Assembly: GCA_028287505.1 (NCBI GenBank)
Contig: JAQBPN010000130.1
Location: 1-64,000 of the forward strand
Direction of reading: 5' to 3'
DNA: 64,000 nucleotides
Source: Fibrobacterota bacterium
GTDB taxonomy: Bacteria; Fibrobacterota; Fibrobacteria; UBA11236
The notes under the pieces: model-generated
The model's database searches: none
The model's input: the letters and a program-made list of their open reading frames with translations, nothing else
Told to the model about the DNA's origin: nothing
Shown here: one piece after another, positions 18,960-27,628 of the stretch
Numbering within the stretch: position 1 is the stretch's first letter
Layout of the letters: each line of letters begins with the position of its first letter
Translations under genes and position numbers: made by a program

Positions 18960-21776
18960 ATGAATCAAGCCGCGGGCCTGGATCCGTCGCGGGCGCGAAG
19001 CTATATCAATGGGAAGATGGAAGCCTTGGAAAAACGGGAACGCGGGCCGCGTCCGATTGCGGAAGACAAGCCCTGGCATTCCCTTACCGTCGAAGAAGCG
19101 CTTGATGCGACGGGATCGTCGCGGGAACTCGGCCTTACCGGAGCGGAGGCCGTCCGCCGGCTGGCTTCCGACGGGCCCAACCTCCTTCCCGAGAAGGCCG
19201 GCATAAGCGCCTGGAAGCTTTTCCTGGGCCAGTTCAACAGCCTGGTCATCTGGGTGCTGATCGCGGCGGGCATCGTCTCCGGCGCCATGGGCGAGATCGT
19301 CGACGCCACGGCCATCCTGACCATCGTCGTCCTCAACGGGATCATCGGTTTTTTCCAGGAGTACAATGCGGAGCAATCCATCGCCGCGCTCCGGAAAATG
19401 ACGGCCCCTTCCGCCAAGGTGCGCCGGGACGGAAGGACGGGCAACGTTCCGGCGTCCTCCCTGGTCCGCGGCGACATCATCGAATTCGAAGCCGGCGATC
19501 TGGTTCCCGCCGATGCGCGTTTGCTGGAGGCCTCCGGGTTGCGCTGCGCGGAAGCGGCCCTCACCGGCGAATCCGAACCGGTGGCCAAGATTCCCGATCC
19601 CATTCCGGACGGCGCACTCTCCCTGGGCGACAGGCTCAACATGGTCTACATGGGCACGAGCGTAGCCTCGGGAGCCGGAGCCGCGGTGGTGATGGCCACG
19701 GGCCTTGGCACCGAGATAGGCAAGATCGCGAGCCTGCTCGAATCCGCATCGGAAGAAACTGCCACGCCCTTGCAAAAACGCATGGATTCCCTGAGCCGGA
19801 CCCTGGTATGGATCTGCCTCGGGTTGGTGGCGTCGCTTTTCCTGCTGGGACTGCTGCGCGGCCGGGAGCCATTCGAACTGTTCCTCACCGCGGTGAGCCT
19901 GGCGGTGGCGGCCGCGCCGGAAGGCCTGCCCGCCGTGGTCACCGTGGCCCTGGCCTTGGGAGTCCAGCGCATGGCCAAGCGCAACGCCCTGATCCGCCGG
20001 CTTCCTTCCGTGGAGACCCTGGGTTCCGCCTCCGTGATCTGCACGGACAAGACCGGGACGCTCACGGCGGGGAGCATGACCGTCAGGGAGTTGTATCTCG
20101 CAGGTGAAACCTTCCTGGTGGAAGGCGGAGAGCTGGGGCCATCGGGATCCGTGAGCATCAGCGGGCGCCCGCCGGATGCGGCCCAGAGCGACCGCTTGCG
20201 CCGCTTGGCCCGGGTGCAGACCGGCACCCTCACCGCCAGCCTGTACCAAGAAGGGGACGAGTGGAAGGTGGCCGGCGATCCCACCGAAGGCGCCTTGCTG
20301 GCCGTGGCCGGAAAGGTGGGGCTGGCGGCGGAATCGACTTCGGCCGCGGACAAAGTGATCGCCTACCCCTTCGATTCGGAACGCAAGCGCGCCAGCGCCA
20401 TCCGCAAAGGGCCCGGCGGCTCTTTACGGATCTTCGTGAACGGCGCTCCCGACCTGCTGGTCGATTTGTGCGTCCGCGTCGATACCTCCGAAGGCCCGAA
20501 GCCCATGGACGGAGAACAACGCCGGCGCATTCTCGAAGCGAACGCGGCCATGGCGGCCCGGGGATTGCGTGTGATCGGCTCAGCCTACCGGGAATTCGCT
20601 CCGGAGCAGGGGCGCATGCCCGGTATGGAGGAAGCGGAACGCGGCCTCACCTTCATGGGCCTGGCAGGCATGTACGATCCGCCGCGCCCGGAAGCCGCCG
20701 CGGCAGTGGCCGAATGCCACCGGGCCGGAATCAGGGTGGTGATGATCACCGGGGACCATCCTTCCACGGCCGCCGCCATCGCCAAGAGTCTGGGCATCGC
20801 GGTGGATGGGGACGGCGTGCTGACCGGATCCACCCTGGATGCCCTGGACGATAAGGCGCTCTCGGAAAAAGTTCCGCGCACCGCCATCTACGCCCGCGTG
20901 ACGGCCGCCCACAAGCTCCGCATCGTGCGGGCCTGGAAATCCCTGGGCGCCGTGGTCGCCATGACCGGGGACGGCGTCAACGATTCCCCCGCCCTCAAGG
21001 GCGCCCACATCGGCATCGCCATGGGCCGCAGCGGCACCGAGGTCACCAAACAGGCGTCCGACATGATCATCACCGACGACAATTTCGCCTCCATCGTGGC
21101 GGCCGTGGAGGAGGGCCGCGGCATCTACCAGAACATCCGCAACACCCTCCAGTTCCTGCTGGCGGGAAATACCGGAGAGTTGCTGCTCATGATGGTGGCC
21201 ATCGTGGCCGGGCTTCCCTCACCGCTGCTGCCCATCCATCTGCTCTGGATCAACCTGGTAACGGATGGGTTACCCGCCCTCTGCCTGGCGTCCGAGCGGA
21301 TCGATCCGGACGTCATGAAGTTCCCGCCCCGGGCCCAGACGGAATTCCTGTCCGATCCCGGTTTCCGGAACTCCCTGCTGTTCACGGGATTCCTCACCGC
21401 GGGCGTCTCCATGCTGGCATTCCTATGGGGGCTCAGGAATTACGATATCGGGACCGCCCGCTCGGCGGCTTTTTCCACTCTGGTTTTCGCCGAGCTGTTG
21501 CGTTCCCTGGGGGCCCGCAGCGAGTCCAAGCCCATCTGGCGCCTGAGCCCTCTGGGAAACCCCCGGCTTTTCATCGTGGTCGGCCTTTCCATCACCGCCC
21601 AGATCCTTCTCCACCGCTATCCGCCCCTGGAAACCCTCCTGAAAACCGCGCCCCTTCCCCTCGGGGAAGTCATGGCTTTGCTTTGCCTGGCCTCGATTCC
21701 CCTGTTCGCCATGGAGCTGGTGAAAGTGGTCCGGAACGCGCGACCCTACTCGGATTCCGGTGAAGCCGCCGTGTAG
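18960..21776 (+). CDS. P-type cation ATPase, P2A (calcium) type
   Basis: This 938-residue pump has the full P-type layout. It has an N-terminal cation ATPase domain and the actuator motif TGES. The phosphorylated Asp is at about 363 in DKTGTLT, the ATP-binding loop follows, and the hinge is MTGDGVNDSPALK near residue 670. The M4 motif PEGLPA, NTGEL in M5 and the NLVTDGLPAL of M6 are typical of P2A (SERCA/PMR1-like) calcium pumps, although Mn2+ or other cations are possible. The start at 18960 gives a short N-terminal extension; an ATG at 19017 is an alternative. Its last 31 bases overlap the end of the convergent cytochrome gene. Confidence 0.92.
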   Translation: MNQAAGLDPSRARSYINGKMEALEKRERGPRPIAEDKPWHSLTVEEALDATGSSRELGLTGAEAVRRLASDGPNLLPEKAGISAWKLFLGQFNSLVIWVLIAAGIVSGAMGEIVDATAILTIVVLNGIIGFFQEYNAEQSIAALRKMTAPSAKVRRDGRTGNVPASSLVRGDIIEFEAGDLVPADARLLEASGLRCAEAALTGESEPVAKIPDPIPDGALSLGDRLNMVYMGTSVASGAGAAVVMATGLGTEIGKIASLLESASEETATPLQKRMDSLSRTLVWICLGLVASLFLLGLLRGREPFELFLTAVSLAVAAAPEGLPAVVTVALALGVQRMAKRNALIRRLPSVETLGSASVICTDKTGTLTAGSMTVRELYLAGETFLVEGGELGPSGSVSISGRPPDAAQSDRLRRLARVQTGTLTASLYQEGDEWKVAGDPTEGALLAVAGKVGLAAESTSAADKVIAYPFDSERKRASAIRKGPGGSLRIFVNGAPDLLVDLCVRVDTSEGPKPMDGEQRRRILEANAAMAARGLRVIGSAYREFAPEQGRMPGMEEAERGLTFMGLAGMYDPPRPEAAAAVAECHRAGIRVVMITGDHPSTAAAIAKSLGIAVDGDGVLTGSTLDALDDKALSEKVPRTAIYARVTAAHKLRIVRAWKSLGAVVAMTGDGVNDSPALKGAHIGIAMGRSGTEVTKQASDMIITDDNFASIVAAVEEGRGIYQNIRNTLQFLLAGNTGELLLMMVAIVAGLPSPLLPIHLLWINLVTDGLPALCLASERIDPDVMKFPPRAQTEFLSDPGFRNSLLFTGFLTAGVSMLAFLWGLRNYDIGTARSAAFSTLVFAELLRSLGARSESKPIWRLSPLGNPRLFIVVGLSITAQILLHRYPPLETLLKTAPLPLGEVMALLCLASIPLFAMELVKVVRNARPYSDSGEAAV

Positions 21777-22261
21777 GCGGCATAAGCGGAGGAATCCATC
21801 GCCGGCAGCTTTTTCAGGAAGGCCACGATGGCCCAGAGCTCATGCTCAGAGTGCGTCTTCCCGAAGGCGGGCATGCCGCTCATCTTGATCCCGTTCTTCG
21901 TCATCCAATAAAGCTCCGCGGCCGTCCATTCATCCGCCGCCCCCTTCAGCTTGGGAGCCTTGGGATACAACCCTTCGGCGAACTCGGAGCGTTCGACTCC
22001 CGGCGCGCCGTGGCACTCCACGCACATTTCCCGGTAATGCCCGAATCCCAGGCGGACCATGGCGGTATCCTCCAATTCCGGCGCGACTATGCCTTTGGCA
22101 TGGTGCTTTACGGAACGGTCCACCGTCATGGAGATCGCCGTCTTGACCAGCTTCCAATGGGGAGTGGTCGCGGATATATCATACCTGCCGGAATAGATGA
22201 ATACGGCCGCGGCCGCCATCCCCACAAGCAACAGAAACAAGGATTTTCTAAGCATACGCAT
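21746..22261 (-). CDS. Membrane-anchored monohaem cytochrome c
   Basis: This 171-residue protein has one N-terminal hydrophobic helix (residues 5-24) that may be an uncleaved anchor. It also has a single haem site CVECH at 80-84 and a likely distal Met in KMSGMPAFG. The fold is class I cytochrome c. The context gives no partner: it is convergent with the P-type ATPase and divergent from the response regulator. A role in periplasmic electron transfer to the caa3 oxidase is possible but not shown. Confidence 0.9.
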   Translation of the reverse strand: MRMLRKSLFLLLVGMAAAAVFIYSGRYDISATTPHWKLVKTAISMTVDRSVKHHAKGIVAPELEDTAMVRLGFGHYREMCVECHGAPGVERSEFAEGLYPKAPKLKGAADEWTAAELYWMTKNGIKMSGMPAFGKTHSEHELWAIVAFLKKLPAMDSSAYAAYTAASPESE

Positions 22262-22348
22262 ATCCCGCCTTTTCAGGAAATCTACAAATCCCGGTCCGGA
22301 CAGGATCCGTCCCTCCCATTCATTGCGTTATGGTAGGTTCTTGGCTTG

Positions 22349-22362
22349 ATTCCAATTGGAAT
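22349..22362. promoter_or_regulatory. Palindrome ATTCCAATTGGAAT, possible operator
   Basis: A perfect 14-base palindrome lies 15 bases upstream of the -35 box of the response regulator gene, in the divergent region shared with the cytochrome gene. It could be a regulator site. Confidence 0.4.
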
Positions 22363-22376
22363 ACCCACAAAGAGTG

Positions 22377-22406
22377 TTGTCGAAACCGCCTGGAGATGCT
22401 TATAAT
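22377..22406 (+). promoter_or_regulatory. Promoter of the response regulator gene
   Basis: TTGTCG (22377-22382) and a perfect TATAAT (22401-22406) are separated by 18 bases. The predicted start near 22413 lies downstream of the earlier in-frame start candidate at 22356, which supports the ATG at 22452. Confidence 0.6.
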
Positions 22407-22451
22407 CGACTCCAGCGCGATCTATTTGTCGCCGTACCGCAGGACGCAAAT

Positions 22452-22913
22452 ATGGATACCCAATCCGCGCAGAAGATCGAAAGCGAACCGGCCCCGCAGC
22501 CCGTCAAGGATATGATTCTCGTCGTCGAGGACAACCGGGTCCAGCAGATGACCTATAAGGGGATTTTCAATTACGGACGCGTCCTCAACCGATTCACTCC
22601 CATCATGGTCTCCACCGCCCTGGAAGGCCTGACCTGCCTCACCAGCATCCAGCCTCCCATGAAACTGCCGGCCCTGATCATCCTGGATTGGGAGCTGCCG
22701 GGAATGTCCGGTCTGGAATTGATTCAGCGGCTGAAAGCGGACGCCCGTTGGAGCGGCATTCCCGTCATCTTCGCAACGTCCCATACGGGAAAAGGCGAAG
22801 TGCAACAGGCGAAATCGGCCGGAGCCGCCGGGTTCCTGATCAAGCCGATCAAGGTCACGGCCCTGGCGAGCCTGGTCGAGAAGGTGCTCGGCCTCGCCAC
22901 CGCGCCTCCCTGA
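22452..22913 (+). CDS. Single-domain response regulator
   Basis: This 153-residue protein consists of one receiver domain after a short charged tail. The acidic pair is in VVEDN, the phosphoacceptor is Asp79 (LIILDWELPGMSG), the switch Ser/Thr is in FATSHTG and the conserved Lys in FLIKPIK. There is no output domain, so it may work by protein contact, as CheY-like or phosphorelay proteins do. It lies 102 bases ahead of a hybrid-type kinase whose own receiver is degenerate, and is its likely phosphorylation partner. The start follows the promoter at 22377-22406. Confidence 0.88.
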   Translation: MDTQSAQKIESEPAPQPVKDMILVVEDNRVQQMTYKGIFNYGRVLNRFTPIMVSTALEGLTCLTSIQPPMKLPALIILDWELPGMSGLELIQRLKADARWSGIPVIFATSHTGKGEVQQAKSAGAAGFLIKPIKVTALASLVEKVLGLATAPP

Positions 22914-23015
22914 GGAATTTTTCCTTGCTCCCGCACGGTCCATGAAGATAGATTGAAGCCTTGGATTCCAAGAGTGGTCCGGTGACCCACCCGTTGATAG
23001 ATTCCGAGGTGAGTT

Positions 23016-25001
23016 GTGGAGGATGTTTTCGATATCCTGCTTGTGGAATCCAATCCGCAAGGACTCCGGATACTCGTGGATATCCTGTCCGGTGAGGAAT
23101 ATTCCCTCACCACCGCCGTATCGGCGCGCGAAGCCTTTTCCCATATTTTCCGGCAAAGTTTCGACCTGATCATCCTTTCCGTCCGGCTTCCCAATATGGA
23201 CGGAATTTCGATCGCCTCGCAAATCAGAAACAGAGAGCAATCCAGGACGACGCCCATCCTTCTATTGTCCATGCGGGATGAGAGCGATGCGTTGGCCGCC
23301 AGAGGCGTTCCATTGGGGAATCTGGATTTCCTCGCCAAGCCGGTTTCGCCGGAGGCTCTCAGGACCAAGGTGAGAATGTGGGTCGGCCGTTCCAAGGAGG
23401 GCCGCCGGGAAACCGAAGCATCGGAAGTCATCGGCGTACCGGAGCCTCCCATCGGGGAATCCAATCTGAAGGATCAGGAATCCCTGAACCGGGCGGCCAT
23501 CGAAGGAATGCAGGATACAGCCATCCTGTGGGAAGACATCCATGGCTTCGTCGTCAGCAGCAACAGCCAGGTGCGAAGGATACTCGGATACCAGGAGCAT
23601 GAAATCAAAGGGATGCACGCCTCCGCCTTTTTCTCCCTGCAAGACAGGAAAGCCGGAATCCCGGAATTGGAAATGCGCCTGGCCAGGGAGAAAGGGCGGG
23701 CCATAGATGAACGCTGGCACGTCCGGAAGGACGGTTCCCGCCTCTGGGCGGTGGGATTGGTGACCCCCCTTTGGAGAGCGCCGGGCGAACTGGAGGGCTA
23801 CATCAAAATCCTCCGCGATAGGACGGATCAGAAAATAATCGACGACCTGGCCCACGATAGCGAGTGGCGATATAAGCGATTGCTCGATTCCACCGTCGAA
23901 GGGATTTTCGGCTACGATCTGAATGCCATGGTCAGCTTCGCGAATGCCTCCTCTCTCGGCCTGCTGGGTTTCCCGGATGAGGAGGGGATATTGGGTCTCG
24001 ACCTCCACGCTATTTTTCCCCATGGCCGTCCGGACGGCGTACCCTGCCAAGGCAAGGACTGTCTGATGGTGTCCAAGGTTCTGAAAGGCGAGGAATCCCA
24101 TGGTGAAGCCGTGTTCCAAAAGGCGGACGGGAATCGGTTCCTGGTGGAGTACCGCATCCATACGGTCCGCACCAGCGGAGAAGTGATCGGCGCCGTCGTC
24201 ACGTTCATGGATATCTCGGAGCGGAAAAGGACCGAAGAGCGTCTCAAGGCCATGGAGAAACGTTTCCGGCAAGCCCAGAAGCTCGAATCCATCGGACGAT
24301 TGGCGGGCGGAGTCGCCCATGAACTCAACAATGATTTGACCGCCGTCATCGGCTATGGAGAACTCTTCCTGGATCGTCTCGATGACCAGAACCCGATCCG
24401 GCCCGGCATCGAGGCGATTCTGCAGAATGGCAAGCGGGCGGCGGACCTGGTCCGCAAGCTGCTCGCCTTCGCGGGTAAACAACCCCTGGTCTCGAAACCG
24501 ATCCAGCTGGCGGCTTTCCTGAACGAGCGCTTTCCCCATTTCCGGGATGCCGCCGGGGAAAAGGTCCGGCTTTCCTTGGACGTGGACCCGGACCTTCCCC
24601 AGATATTTTCCGAACCCGAGCAGTTGGAACAGGCCATACTCAGCATCCTCTCCAATGCCAAGGAAGCCATGGTGGAAGAAGGCGCCCTCAACATCTCGGC
24701 CCACAGATTGGATCTTTCCGACCCGGTGGAAGCGGAGCGGGTCCTCGTCAAACCGGGAATCTACGATTGCGTTTCCATCCGGGACACCGGGCATGGGATA
24801 CCCGAGGACATCCAGGAAAGGCTTTTCGACCCCTTCTTTTCCACCAAGGAAATGGGGCGGTTCGCCGTAGGTCTGGGCCTCTCCAGCGCCTATGGATTCA
24901 TCCATCAATGCGGCGGCACCATCCATGTCGAAAGCGAACCGAGCCAAGGCACGGCCATCCAGGTCTATCTGCCTACCGACCCGCCTTCCTTCAATCCTTG
25001 A
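23016..25001 (+). CDS. Sensor histidine kinase with N-terminal degenerate receiver and two PAS domains
   Basis: This 661-residue cytoplasmic kinase has REC (about 5-120), PAS (165-280), PAS (290-405), HisKA (His435 in GGVAHELNNDL) and HATPase domains. The HATPase domain has SNAKEAM, DTGHGIPEDIQ and VGLGLSSAYGF. In the receiver the phosphoacceptor position is Ser55 (LIILSVRLPNMDG) and one acidic pocket residue is missing (VESN), while the Lys (FLAKPVS) is kept. It should not be phosphorylated in the usual way. No membrane helix is present. The GTG at 23016 is used because it fits the domain start and follows GAGGTGAG, though the spacing is short. It probably signals to the receiver protein encoded just upstream. 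Confidence 0.88.
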   Translation: MEDVFDILLVESNPQGLRILVDILSGEEYSLTTAVSAREAFSHIFRQSFDLIILSVRLPNMDGISIASQIRNREQSRTTPILLLSMRDESDALAARGVPLGNLDFLAKPVSPEALRTKVRMWVGRSKEGRRETEASEVIGVPEPPIGESNLKDQESLNRAAIEGMQDTAILWEDIHGFVVSSNSQVRRILGYQEHEIKGMHASAFFSLQDRKAGIPELEMRLAREKGRAIDERWHVRKDGSRLWAVGLVTPLWRAPGELEGYIKILRDRTDQKIIDDLAHDSEWRYKRLLDSTVEGIFGYDLNAMVSFANASSLGLLGFPDEEGILGLDLHAIFPHGRPDGVPCQGKDCLMVSKVLKGEESHGEAVFQKADGNRFLVEYRIHTVRTSGEVIGAVVTFMDISERKRTEERLKAMEKRFRQAQKLESIGRLAGGVAHELNNDLTAVIGYGELFLDRLDDQNPIRPGIEAILQNGKRAADLVRKLLAFAGKQPLVSKPIQLAAFLNERFPHFRDAAGEKVRLSLDVDPDLPQIFSEPEQLEQAILSILSNAKEAMVEEGALNISAHRLDLSDPVEAERVLVKPGIYDCVSIRDTGHGIPEDIQERLFDPFFSTKEMGRFAVGLGLSSAYGFIHQCGGTIHVESEPSQGTAIQVYLPTDPPSFNP

Positions 25002-25035
25002 AAAGCGCGCGGCGAGCCGGTCCCCGAGGGCAGGA

Positions 25036-26817
25036 TCAAAAGCAGACCTTGCGCGCCAGGACGCCGCCCGCGAAGCGGACGCTCAGGATGCCCACTCCGG
25101 TAACCGGCGCGTGACGTAGGGTGATTTCGGATGCGCCGATGCCGGACGCGCGCGCAAGCACGGTTCCATCGGGGGCGGTGAGGACCGCCTGCCAGGGGCC
25201 TTCCGCTTCGATGGCGGCGGAAAGGATTCCCCGGATCGTATTCCGGACCTTGAGAGCGCCGGCGGAAGTCGCCCCGGTGCGGCCGCTCTCCCGGACCGCC
25301 GTCGCCGCGCTCCAGGAGCGGGTGGATATGTAGTTGTGGGTGAACCAGGTCTCATCGTTCCAGGCGGTCTTCCCCGCCGCAGAGGCAAGGCCCGCATGCT
25401 TCACGTGCACGACCCGATCCGGGATCAGGCCCGCGATCTTGAGATGGACGCGCAATCCGTCCGCGGAAATCTCCGCGCCCGCGACCGTCAGCCTCTGGGT
25501 CGGCTGCCGGCCTTCCCCGTATCCCGGTTGCCGGATGTATTGCCATTGCTCGGCGGAAAAGTCGGCCGCCGCGGCGGCGGGATTGACGGGCTGCGTGAAC
25601 TCCAACTCCAGGCCGTCCGACAGGGAACGCACCGCCTTCATTTCGAATGCCGTGGCGGCCGGCTTGGGCGCCAACCTATAGAACGCATTGTCGTTTCCGT
25701 TGGGCCAGTTCCCGGAAATGGTGGAGAGGGTGCCCATATAGAGAGCCCCGTCCGGTCCCCAGGCCAAGCGGTTGATGGCCGAGTTCTTGGTCCCTTTGGA
25801 AAAGAAGAAGACCGCCCCGTTGTAGCCGTCGCCTACCTTGTCGAGACCCACGCGGATGAGGCCGGGATTGTTGACGTCCCCCATCAGCCAATCTCCGGCG
25901 TACTTGCCGGACCGGATCCGGACGGGCTGGGACGGCGAGGCGCGCACGTCCCCATGGGGCAGCCAGGCGACAGGCGGATCGTACGGAAGCCCTTCGGCCC
26001 AATTGGGAGGATGGGTAGCCGTCACGGCCCCCGCGCTATTCAGGGTCTGGGGCACCTGCCGGTGGCCGTAGAATTTGCCCGGCAGGATGCGCGCGAAGGT
26101 GGAGGAAGGCAACCAACTTCCCTGGTTGTCGGCGACGAACATTTCCCCAGTGGCCGAATCCAGGTTGGCCCCGTTGGGGGACCGGAACCCGCCCGCGATG
26201 GCTTCCAGCTTGGCGGTGGCCAGATCCCACTTGAGGAAGCCGCCGCTCATATGCGAGGTGGGATTGGCATCGGAAGGGCCGCCGCCACGGATGCTGCCGG
26301 AATAGGGCGCATAGAAGAAGCCCTTGTTGTAGATGGGCGTGAATACGAATTGATGCCATTGGAAGGTGGTGTTCCAGGTATTCTCATCCGGCCATTTCAC
26401 GATCAGCTTCCGGTTCTGGGCGGGCGCGGCATTGGCGGCCAATTGCAGGATCTGGTAGAATCCGTCGCGGTCGGAGACGTACACCTTTTCCTCCGCCACC
26501 ACCAGGCCCACCAATTGGTACCAAGTATTGGATATCTCTTCCATCTTCACGGAGGCTGCGGCGGTGCCGTCGTACCCGCTCACCAGGTAGACCTTGACGG
26601 CGGCGCTCTTGGCCGCCTCCACCTGTCCTCCGCCCACGAAATCGGTCACGGAAAGGACCATGCGGCCGTCCTTCAGGAACGAGATGCCCATGGTCTTGAA
26701 CTTGGAGGGAAAGGGGACTTCGGTGAGATCGAAGTCCGGATGCGCCGCGTCCGCGATGGCCGCATGGATCCGGCCCGCCGACAAAATCATAGTCAAGAGC
26801 AACAACATAAACCGCAT
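25036..26817 (-). CDS. Secreted beta-propeller protein (glucose/sorbosone dehydrogenase-like)
   Basis: This 593-residue protein has a signal peptide and a six-bladed-propeller type domain of the NHL / PQQ-like sugar dehydrogenase kind. Marks are MGISFLKDGRMVLSVTDF, GGFRSPNGANLD, EMFVADNQGSWLPSS, LMGDVNNPGLIRV and LAWGPDGALYMGT. These resemble the large secreted proteins annotated near glucose/sorbosone dehydrogenases. A linking domain follows, then an Ig-like C-terminal end (about 510-593) with LTAPDGTVLARA and VGILSVRFAGG, similar to T9SS sorting domains. Whether it is an enzyme or a binding protein cannot be told. It is convergent with the kinase gene. Confidence 0.75.
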   Translation of the reverse strand: MRFMLLLLTMILSAGRIHAAIADAAHPDFDLTEVPFPSKFKTMGISFLKDGRMVLSVTDFVGGGQVEAAKSAAVKVYLVSGYDGTAAASVKMEEISNTWYQLVGLVVAEEKVYVSDRDGFYQILQLAANAAPAQNRKLIVKWPDENTWNTTFQWHQFVFTPIYNKGFFYAPYSGSIRGGGPSDANPTSHMSGGFLKWDLATAKLEAIAGGFRSPNGANLDSATGEMFVADNQGSWLPSSTFARILPGKFYGHRQVPQTLNSAGAVTATHPPNWAEGLPYDPPVAWLPHGDVRASPSQPVRIRSGKYAGDWLMGDVNNPGLIRVGLDKVGDGYNGAVFFFSKGTKNSAINRLAWGPDGALYMGTLSTISGNWPNGNDNAFYRLAPKPAATAFEMKAVRSLSDGLELEFTQPVNPAAAAADFSAEQWQYIRQPGYGEGRQPTQRLTVAGAEISADGLRVHLKIAGLIPDRVVHVKHAGLASAAGKTAWNDETWFTHNYISTRSWSAATAVRESGRTGATSAGALKVRNTIRGILSAAIEAEGPWQAVLTAPDGTVLARASGIGASEITLRHAPVTGVGILSVRFAGGVLARKVCF

Positions 26818-26950
26818 ATCATATCCCCCCGGATTGGATAGAGGCTAAGGTAGGGCCCGACGCGGAAAATACCGGCCGTTCCTGGGGGGCTTGTTTACAA
26901 AAGGAAACAAGGCGCCGGGGGGGTATTCCCGGATATTTCCATTTTTCATC

Positions 26951-26966
26951 GTTCTCATCTGAGAAC
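26951..26966. promoter_or_regulatory. Palindrome GTTCTCA-TC-TGAGAAC
   Basis: A perfect seven-base inverted repeat with a two-base centre lies in the divergent space between the propeller gene and the DUF4114-like gene, 66 bases before the latter. It could be an operator or a short hairpin in the leader. Confidence 0.4.
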
Positions 26967-27031
26967 ATCATTTTGAATGGTTCCGGACGGCCTCCTCTTC
27001 CTCTCCATATAATGGAGGCGCGGAGGCGGTT

Positions 27032-27628
27032 ATGAAATTCGTAAGATGGGCTTTTCTGATTGCGGGCTTGGCAGGCGGCGCCCGTTGCCAAACCGAGATC
27101 TTCACCCCTTCATCCGGCAAGGCGGCGTGGTCCGCGGATACCCTGTATGTCAGCCCCGACTTCCGGTACTTCGACGGGGGCCCCATCACCGTCACCCTCA
27201 AAAGCGCGGAAACCTCCCAGGATGGCGTCCTGTACGCTATCAATCCCGCCTCCGGGGAAACCCTGCGGCTTTTTTCCAACCGGGACGCTCCGGGTTCCGA
27301 AATCGATGTGATGAAATCGATGTCCCTGCCTGCGGGAGGAACCCTCGTCTTCATGTATGATCCCGAGAACAACGGGCCCATTTTCACGGGGCCCAACCTG
27401 CCGGGAGACAAATATTTTACGGAGGATTCCAATGATCGCTATGGCCACCGGTGGTCCGTTGCGGGCAAGGTCGACAAAAGCACTATTGAATTCGGTTTCG
27501 AGGATTTCCACCCGCTTTTCAATTCGAAAAAATCCGACTTCGATTTCGACGATATCATTTTCCAGGTAAAGGGCCTGTCGCTGGTGGTGATGAAGACTTC
27601 CGCGCGCAAGCGATCGTATATATGGTAA
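27032..27628 (+). CDS. Secreted DUF4114-like protein
   Basis: This 198-residue protein has a signal peptide (MKFVRWAFLIAGLAGGARC) and a beta-rich body. The C-terminal part GFEDFHPLFN and SDFDFDDIIFQVKG follows the DUF4114 pattern of acidic residues ending a calcium-binding-type beta domain. It is probably a surface or matrix protein. The next gene, a PilX-like pilin, starts inside its last codons with a seven-base overlap, so the two are made together. Its exact role is not known. Confidence 0.72.
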   Translation: MKFVRWAFLIAGLAGGARCQTEIFTPSSGKAAWSADTLYVSPDFRYFDGGPITVTLKSAETSQDGVLYAINPASGETLRLFSNRDAPGSEIDVMKSMSLPAGGTLVFMYDPENNGPIFTGPNLPGDKYFTEDSNDRYGHRWSVAGKVDKSTIEFGFEDFHPLFNSKKSDFDFDDIIFQVKGLSLVVMKTSARKRSYIW

